From assembly GCA_012295275.1 (NCBI GenBank), contig CM022679.1, forward strand, positions 26,653,350 to 26,680,849: a DNA stretch of 27,500 bases, given 5' to 3'. How positions within the stretch are numbered: position 1 is the stretch's first letter; the number at the start of each line of letters is the position of its first letter. The position numbers and the translations under genes were made by a program. Shown piece after piece: positions 21,651-27,500 of this stretch. This DNA comes from Chrysomallon squamiferum. Taxonomy: Eukaryota; Mollusca; Gastropoda; Neomphalida; Peltospiridae. The notes under the pieces were generated by a model. The model had not been told where the DNA came from and made no database searches. It saw only the letters and a list, made by a program, of their open reading frames with translations.

Positions 21651-21905
21651 CGGTTGTATTTGAATATAAGGCTTTTAAGACAATATGACGTACCAAGCAA
21701 ACTGGTCTATGCATGTGTTTTGTTTTGTTTTTTTCTCATTAACGATATTTTACTGTTAATTTGCTTCTATATTTTGTCATCTTATACCTATCCATAATCT
21801 ATCTGCCTAATAACTTATATAAGAATCTTACTCTCTACTTATATATGGATTTTCAGTAATACGTGTTTACGTACCTATATGTGAATGTGCTTCTGTATGT
21901 AGGTA
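21651..21905. other. Unique AT-rich sequence, no gene seen
   Basis: Single-copy DNA between the open frame and the TA block. Nothing recognised. Confidence 0.65.
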
Positions 21906-21907
21906 TG

Positions 21908-21938
<31 letters not shown>

Positions 21939-22039
21939 TATGTACGTATGGTAATATATATATATATATATATATATCTGCATGTATGTATGTATGTATC
22001 TATATATATATATCTATATCATGTTTGTAGATATGTATG

Positions 22040-22082
<43 letters not shown>

Positions 22083-22162
22083 AATATATATATATATATG
22101 TATATATATATCTATATATATCTCTATATCTCTATCTCTCTATCTCTCTCTATGTATGTCTG

Positions 22163-22204
<42 letters not shown>
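21906..22204. repeat. TA / TGTA / TATC compound microsatellite
   Basis: Long TA runs alternate with TATG and ATCT units. The TA segments are self-complementary and many pairings are possible. Frames read as Tyr/Ile repeats, an artefact. Confidence 0.96.
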
Positions 22205-22206
<2 letters not shown>

Positions 22207-23149
22207 TGATTGTGTGCATGTGTATTATATAACATGCAAATACCTATTATAAAATAGTAACAATAATAACACAGCTCTGTACAGAATGATACATGAGAAG
22301 GAAGAAAATACATATCTACACGAAATACCAGACATCATTTACTGTCCACATCTCCGTTTGTTTATCTGTCTGTCCGTTCTCCAGTGTAACACGTAACTAC
22401 TGACTGAATCTCGTTACCCCCCCCACCCCACACACCAACGCGATCTCTTTCACATCAGTCATATCTTACTAAGAAAATGTTTTCAGTGAAAGATCCACAC
22501 AGTAAAATTATAACACTGACCTCGATTTTCTTTGCCTGATGCATTGAATCACTTCCAAACAGTGTGAAATAACTGGTCTATCTTTTCCCTATACTCTTAC
22601 AGTAAAATAGTTTCATTAATCGAATAAATTTAAAAAAAAAAAAAAAAATCTGAATTCGTTTGTCTGTGTTATGTCTGCCTGTATTTACGTGACGCTTCCC
22701 AGAGACGAAAGTAAACTGAACGTTAAAAATCTGGTTAAAAATTTTGAAAAATGATTTATTAAGAAATTAAATATTATTTTGGATGAGACTGAGGGGAAAA
22801 ATCTTTTATGGCGTGGGTTAAGGAATGAAGATATGGAAATTCAGTTCCACGATGTCTCAGCACGTTTTAAAATATTAATTGTTATTATTTTGTTTCCTTG
22901 ACTATTACGTTGTTTTGAAATGGTAATAAAAAAAGGGGAAACCCTTGCAGTCAATACATAAAGATTATTTTTGTCAGTGGCGTATGGGCTTTTACAAATT
23001 TCATGCTAGACAGGGCGGTAATAAAAAAAATAAAAAAATCGAGGTGTAAATGTCTGTGACGGGATTTACATAAATGCCATATTTATTGAGTGTAGAGCAT
23101 TTTGCCAACTAAAATATCTCCCAAACTATTTTCTAATGTACGAGTCATC
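22205..23149. other. Unique AT-rich sequence, no gene seen
   Basis: Contains a C-rich run (ACCCCCCCCACCCC near 22416), an octamer ATGCAAAT (22234-22241) and a poly-A (22631-22647). No convincing frame, splice pair or RNA gene. Confidence 0.6.
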
Positions 23150-23374
23150 ATGAAACTGAAATATATATTGCTTAAAGATTGTATCATAATAATTATTACT
23201 GACAAGAAGGTACTTTTATGCTACATAAAAGGGCCCATGTCTTATACTGAAATGTCTGCAGATACTGAAACGAAGATCGTTTCCCAATATTGGCCTTTTT
23301 TTAAAAATCAATGTTTCACTCATACAACATCCAGAAATTCTTGCAGAGTTTCTCGTACTGAAACTTCAGCTTAA
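23150..23374 (+). other. Short ATG-initiated open frame (74 codons), coding status unknown
   Basis: The first in-frame ATG is at 23150 and the frame ends in TAA. It begins MKLKYILLKDC and passes through a hydrophobic segment, then a Ser/Thr/Cys-rich second half (TTSRNSCRVSRTETSA). No domain is recognised. A chance origin is likely. Confidence 0.1.
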
Positions 23375-23393
23375 AATAATTATAGCCAAATGA

Positions 23394-23474
<81 letters not shown>
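23394..23474. repeat. (AAT)27 microsatellite
   Basis: About 81 bp of perfect AAT followed by AAAT and GAAA units to about 23507. Confidence 0.97.
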
Positions 23475-23475
<1 letters not shown>

Positions 23476-23540
23476 TAAATAAATAAATAATGAAAGAAAG
23501 AAAGAAAAAGAAATGCTGTTCCGAATTTACGTTTCGACTA

Positions 23541-23582
23541 AATGGAAAACACGGTAAATATGTTTAACGTGTTTTCTCCATT
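23541..23582. other. Imperfect 17-18-bp hairpin
   Basis: AATGGAAAACACG (23541-23553) is complementary to CGTGTTTTCTCCATT (23568-23582) with short bulges. The pairing continues inward through TAAA/TTTA past one mismatch, to leave a four-base loop (TATG). It is too short for a typical pre-microRNA and could instead be a palindromic protein-binding site or chance. Confidence 0.6.
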
Positions 23583-24190
23583 ACATTAATAACACCTGTG
23601 ACCGTATCGTGAATAATTGCACACTTCACACTAACACGATGTGTGTAAATTATACTTACACCTGTGGCAGGTGTGTTCGTGTACAATTGTTCTTGTCCAC
23701 TGATGTGCTGGACTTTTATTTAGGAGCCCGTGCGAATGCAGAAACGATTATAGGTCAAATACGACGTTTGGATTTACCGGAAGTAAGTTCGTAGTCATTT
23801 AGGCATGTCGGCATTCAGCGGAAATACCTGCAAGTTCTCTGTGTGCGTGGCTGTGTGTGTCTGTTTGTGGTTTACACGTGCTCACACACATACATACATG
23901 TGTGTATTTATGTACGATATATCTTGCTTGCAGTTTTGTATGAAGCGTTTGTTAATGTTAACAGTATCGAGATTTGCAAGGCGTTGCACAGCACACAGAC
24001 AGTGAAAACAGATCTGTGAGAAAGTAAAAGATATTTAAATTGAAACCATCCCAATACAAGCATTTGCATACTGAATAAAAAGAACTTCATAAAAAGAGAT
24101 TTATTTTTTTTTTTAAATTCTTACTTCTCTTATCAAGCGTTCATAATTAAAAAAAGTCGTACTGTTTCAAACATTCAGCGAAGGGTTGAT
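23583..24190. other. Unique sequence, no gene identified
   Basis: Moderately complex single-copy DNA with a short GTGTGTGTCTG stretch near 23850. Several 60-66-codon frames overlap on both strands and none is distinctive. An octamer on the minus strand lies at 24062-24069. Confidence 0.55.
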
Positions 24191-24475
24191 ATATGTATAT
24201 TTGTATAATCTATGTACATATATAATTAGTTATGTACGTATGTATGCATGTCTATATATATCAGTGTGTATGTATGTGTATATATATATGTCTGTGTTTC
24301 TGTGTGTCTGTGCTTGAAGGAAAAAATATATCTCTGTGTATATGTATATATATATGTATGTATTTATGTATGTCATAAGGAAGTCTGTATATTTTTGTAA
24401 TGTATAGTAATATATATATATATATATATATAACACCTCTGCGGGGGTGTAAAATATAGTCATCATAAAATGTAA
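24191..24475. repeat. TA/TGTA/GT degenerate repeats
   Basis: TATG, GTGT and TA runs interspersed with short unique sequence. The longest TA run is at 24411-24432. Confidence 0.88.
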
Positions 24476-24539
24476 AAAAAAAAAAGATCGATGCATATAA
24501 ATGAAGAACACACAGAGTCAGCTATAACACACAAAAGCG

Positions 24540-25110
24540 ACCTCTAACAAAACATCTCCACAACGAAACCGTGTCATCATCATCATCATCTCTATTGAAA
24601 AACCAGTCTCTCGCAGTTGTGGTCAATGAATGTAGTAACAAAACGACGCTGAACAGTTCTCGACTGGTCGAAACAAGCCAGATTACACCACAAGCAAGAA
24701 AAGTCGATGAGGTGAAACAGTGCCCCGGCATTTATTCCGATTTGTCTTATCCGACGGTCTGGGTTAGAAGTCCCAGTACACCCAATTCCAATCCACCGTG
24801 CGTCTGGCGGTTTATGGGCTGTTTTTGCCACAAAGCCTACATGCAAATGGGTGGCACTTCACGCCATATTCGACGAGATAAGAACTCTTTCGCGTGATTT
24901 GCGATTATTGGATATTTTTCAGGACGGTAATTCCACACCGAGATAAGCATAATATTGCCTTCCATTATGTCCTGGCGTCCGGCGCGCGGTCAAATCGCGC
25001 GGCATGAATTAGGATTGCTGGACGTCGCTGACCGAGCATGGTGTTTCTCTGTTGTCGTCGCTGACGTGGAATGAACGGCTTAATTCGGCGGAAGACGCAG
25101 GACGACGTTG
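24540..25110. promoter_or_regulatory. High-complexity island, candidate conserved non-coding element
   Basis: This is the longest stretch of mixed, higher-G+C sequence in the window. A (CAT)n lies at its left end (24574-24589). It contains TTTATGGG with a nearby octamer ATGCAAAT (24841-24848), GAGATAAG twice (24875 and 24941), GGCGCGCGG near 24980 and the homeodomain-type CATGAATTAGG. Frames of 84-108 codons are open on both strands over 24571-24897, but both begin at non-ATG codons. Either a cis-regulatory element or an unrecognised exon would fit. Confidence 0.35.
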
Positions 25111-25690
25111 GAAGGGGTGAAGAGAGGCGGAAAAAAGAGGTGGAAATCGCGGAAGAAGAAGGAGGGAAAGAAAGAGAATTTTTTTTTTTTTTTTTTTTTT
25201 ATTTAATTTTTTTTTTATGGAAAAATAAATGGAGCCAAAGGTGGTATAAGGGGATAAAATGGTGGGATGGGGAAAGATAAGGAGAAAAAATATTAATAAT
25301 AAAAATAAAAACAAACGTAAAGCAACTTTACGTGAAAGAAGAAAAAGGGGGTGCGCATTACAAAACGCGAACGAAAGAAGACGAAAGGTAAAAGAAGCGA
25401 AAAAAAAAACAACATAATTAAATGGGTGGAAAACGAAATGACAGATGGAAATGAAAAGTGGGACAAAATAACTTGGTGATGAAAGAAGAAAGGAAAATAG
25501 GAAAACTAGATGAGAAAAGCTAGATAGCGGAGAAAATAAATTTAATGTACGAGAAAAGTGACGGAAATGAAATGGAAATGAGAGGTTCGTCAAAATGGAA
25601 ACAGTAATAAAGAAACGAGGCTCTAGATGGATGGGGAAAAAAAAGAGAGAGCGTGAAATGGGGTGCAAGAGGGTGAAACTAATATCAGAG
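25110..25690. repeat. Purine-biased (polypurine) tract
   Basis: Apart from a poly-T interruption (25179-25218), the top strand is overwhelmingly A and G for about 580 bp, with few TTA, CTA or TCA triplets. The complementary strand therefore lacks stops, and a 219-codon Phe/Leu/Ser-rich frame (25009-25668, minus) results. It starts at a non-ATG codon, so I treat it as a composition artefact. Confidence 0.75.
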
Positions 25691-26060
25691 TGCTCTTTAA
25701 GAGTCGTAGAAAGAGCAGCGAATAACGTTTAATCTAAACGTTGTAATGTTTTAGAACATCTATTTTGTACAAGTATGTATCAGAGTAAGGAGATAATTAT
25801 ACATGGAAGTCACGGAAAGGGGCGAATAACGTGAAGCGAGTTATAAGTGGAGTGACGTATAAAGAATACGTTAAGCCCAAGGGAAGTAATCAAAATTATC
25901 TCGTGCAATTTTGTCGAAGATTTTGTTTATTCTGTGACCGATTTAGAACGCTGAAATGAAAGGTTTAATTAGGCAGGCGAGAGATGCGATGGCTACAACC
26001 GACGTTTGTAGATTATCCTCAAGAGAATATATTTTACACGTTGTCTTAGACTGGCTTCAA
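25691..26060. other. Unique sequence, no gene seen
   Basis: Single-copy DNA with no frame or structure of note. Confidence 0.65.
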
Positions 26061-26116
26061 GTTAATGGGTTAATGGGTTAACGGGTTAACATATATATAT
26101 ATATATATATATATAT
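26061..26116. repeat. (GTTAATGG)n followed by (AT)n
   Basis: Nearly four tandem copies of an 8-base unit (GTTAATGG, GTTAATGG, GTTAACGG, GTTAAC) lead directly into a TA run of about 12 units. Confidence 0.9.
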
Positions 26117-26156
26117 TCCATTATTTTTTAGTTTTGATACTGTTTCTATATACAGT

Positions 26157-26297
26157 CGTAGTAGCAGTAGTAGTAACAGTAATAGTAGTAATAGTAGCAG
26201 TAATTGTAGGAAGAGGAGAAGCTGCAGTAGTGGTAGCAATAGCAGAAATAGTTGTAGTTGTACTAGCGGTAGTAGTAGTTGTTGTGGTTGTTGTGTA
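26157..26297. repeat. Degenerate TAG/TTG trinucleotide array
   Basis: GTA, GCA and GTT triplets over about 140 bp, the complement-type counterpart of the CTA array at 4915-5310. Confidence 0.88.
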
Positions 26298-26905
26298 ACA
26301 GCATTAAATTAAAAGGCTGATATTAAAAGAAGCAAATCAAACAAGGCAAAATAAAGATTTAAAAAAAAAAATGTATACATTTTACTGAGAACAAACAGAA
26401 TCAGATAGAATATGATGGAGAGTGTGACGATGACGTTGATCTTGCATCTACGTCATGTGTTACTTTGAATGTAAATCAGATTAACGACAGCAATAAAAAC
26501 CAGATGAGAAATTTTGTTCTCTCTTTTTAACAAATATTAAGAAAATAACGAACAAATGTGACCGCTCTGTTCTACATACTTGTTACTTTTTAATTGCTTT
26601 TTTGTTGGGTTTTTTTGGTTGTTTTATCTGCACGAAAATTATAAAGCCATTATTATTTGGCCCACGTGTAGTAAGTATTGCATAGACTGAAAGAATATTC
26701 AAGGGGAAACTCAGTTTTACCATCGTATTATACTGGTAATGTTAGTTACACGAAAGCATAATGAAAAAAAAATAAGAATGTTATATTTACTGAGGTAAAC
26801 AGAACTTCATTAGACTGAAGCAAGGAGCAAAAATAGATGTTAGATTGTATACGTAGACAATTAATAAAATGTACAACTTAATTTATAGTTCATGTTGAAA
26901 AAAAA
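26298..26905. other. Unique AT-rich sequence, no gene seen
   Basis: Includes GATGACGTTGATC near 26429 and TACGTCA near 26450, two CRE half-site variants about 20 bases apart. No frame of note. Confidence 0.6.
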
Positions 26906-26907
26906 AA

Positions 26908-26958
26908 TAATAATAATAACAACAACAATAATTATAATAATAATAATAATAATAATAA
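26908..26958. repeat. (AAT)n/(CAA)n array
   Basis: AAT units with a CAA block, again in compound form. Confidence 0.93.
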
Positions 26959-27033
26959 ATAAGTTATTAAATAAATTAAAATAAACAGCTAAGTAACTAA
27001 ACAAGATTAAAGAAATAAATCACTATATGTATA

Positions 27034-27081
27034 TGTGTGTGTGTGTGCGTGTGTGTATGTGGGTGTGGTGTGTGTGTGTGT
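27034..27081. repeat. (GT)n microsatellite
   Basis: GT run with CG, AT and GGG interruptions. Confidence 0.95.
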
Positions 27082-27500
27082 CATTCTCACTCCATATTAT
27101 ACTGCACATGTTTACGTATTTTTGTGTAAATTAGATTTCTGACAGCTATGAAATAAAATAAAAATGATTTCGGCTGGAGTTGAAAATGAATAGAAAGAAG
27201 CGCATAGCTTGCTGGCTGCGAGGGCTTGCCATAACGTACGTGTTATCTTATACGTAGGTGCACAAATTAGATATATGATAGCAGAAGAAAAACTGAAATG
27301 AGAGTTTTACGTCTTAGTAGCGATATTATCACACAGATAACATGAGAAAATACTCAAAGCGTACTCTTTATATTTATGTAAATTTAGACCGCAGTAAAAT
27401 AGATATTAAAACCGTACTTTTCAGCGAGCGATAAAAATTAATGGACAAAAAAATAAAAAAATAAAAATAAAAAAGTTAAAGATTATTTTTGCTCAAAAGA
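27082..27500. other. Unique AT-rich sequence to window end, no gene seen
   Basis: Single-copy DNA ending in AAAT/AAAAT runs at 27445-27475. No feature recognised. Confidence 0.65.

Noticed and set aside
25009-25668. 219-codon minus-strand frame, the longest in the window
   Set aside because: It starts at a non-ATG codon and is Phe/Leu/Ser-rich because the other strand is polypurine. It contains the poly-T/poly-A interruption and no recognisable domain.
26061-26090. Interstitial telomere sequence
   Set aside because: The unit is 8 bases (GTTAATGG), not TTAGGG, and no TTAGGG run is present.

Overview
This window looks like non-coding nuclear DNA from an animal. It is AT-rich (I estimate about one third G+C) and extremely dense in microsatellites, with no complete protein-coding gene, rRNA, tRNA or recognisable transposase, reverse transcriptase or viral gene. 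The mix of long (GA/CT)n, (GT)n, (TGTA)n, (GATA/CAGA)n, (AAT)n, (GAT)n and homopolymer tracts, broken up by AT-rich single-copy sequence, is what I would expect of a mollusc with a large repeat-rich genome. A cephalopod such as an octopus is my best guess. That is inference from texture; no gene here proves it. Nearly all long open frames are translations of simple repeats (poly-RE, poly-L/S, poly-Y, poly-CVCMYV) or begin at non-ATG codons.

Layout: 1-1,130 holds GT and trinucleotide repeats around a mixed-sequence island (541-870). 1,789-2,170 is a large CT array facing a GA array in inverted orientation. 2,741-3,838 has a TTG/TTA/TCA array, poly-T runs and a perfect 118-bp (AG)n. 4,081-4,440 is an island with a palindromic E-box and CRE. 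4,915-6,622 is degenerate CTA, GAA/TTC, CATA and GATA/CAGA arrays. 6,655-8,115 is A-rich and AAT-rich with one island. 8,590-9,330 is a degenerate 36-38-bp minisatellite invaded by AT and CT arrays. 9,331-12,420 is mostly single-copy and contains the best exon-like signal (10,392-10,589, minus strand). 12,900-13,755 is repeats plus a stray unit of the 38-bp minisatellite. 13,756-15,420 is mixed sequence carrying an in-register 43-bp minisatellite. 15,478-17,575 is mainly microsatellites. 18,300-18,720 is a 12-bp-period degenerate array. 19,340-19,552 is a CpG-rich island. 20,032-20,254 is an inverted TTA/TAA pair. 21,906-22,204 and 24,191-24,475 are TA/TGTA repeats. 23,541-23,582 is an imperfect hairpin. 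24,540-25,110 is a mixed-sequence, higher-GC island, followed by about 580 bp of strongly purine-biased top strand. The rest is AT-rich sequence and short repeats.

The best reading is a gene-poor intergenic or intronic interval. Several islands of high-complexity, CpG-containing sequence with consensus-like transcription-factor motifs (CRE, E-box, POU octamer, homeodomain-type) are candidate cis-regulatory elements, but only cross-species alignment could show this. The most checkable new observations are the two minisatellite families, the dispersed 38-bp unit, the phase 1-1 exon candidate, the inverted microsatellite pairs that would fold into long double-stranded RNA if transcribed, and the excess of TGACGTCA palindromes. 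I found no evidence for a new multi-gene biological system.
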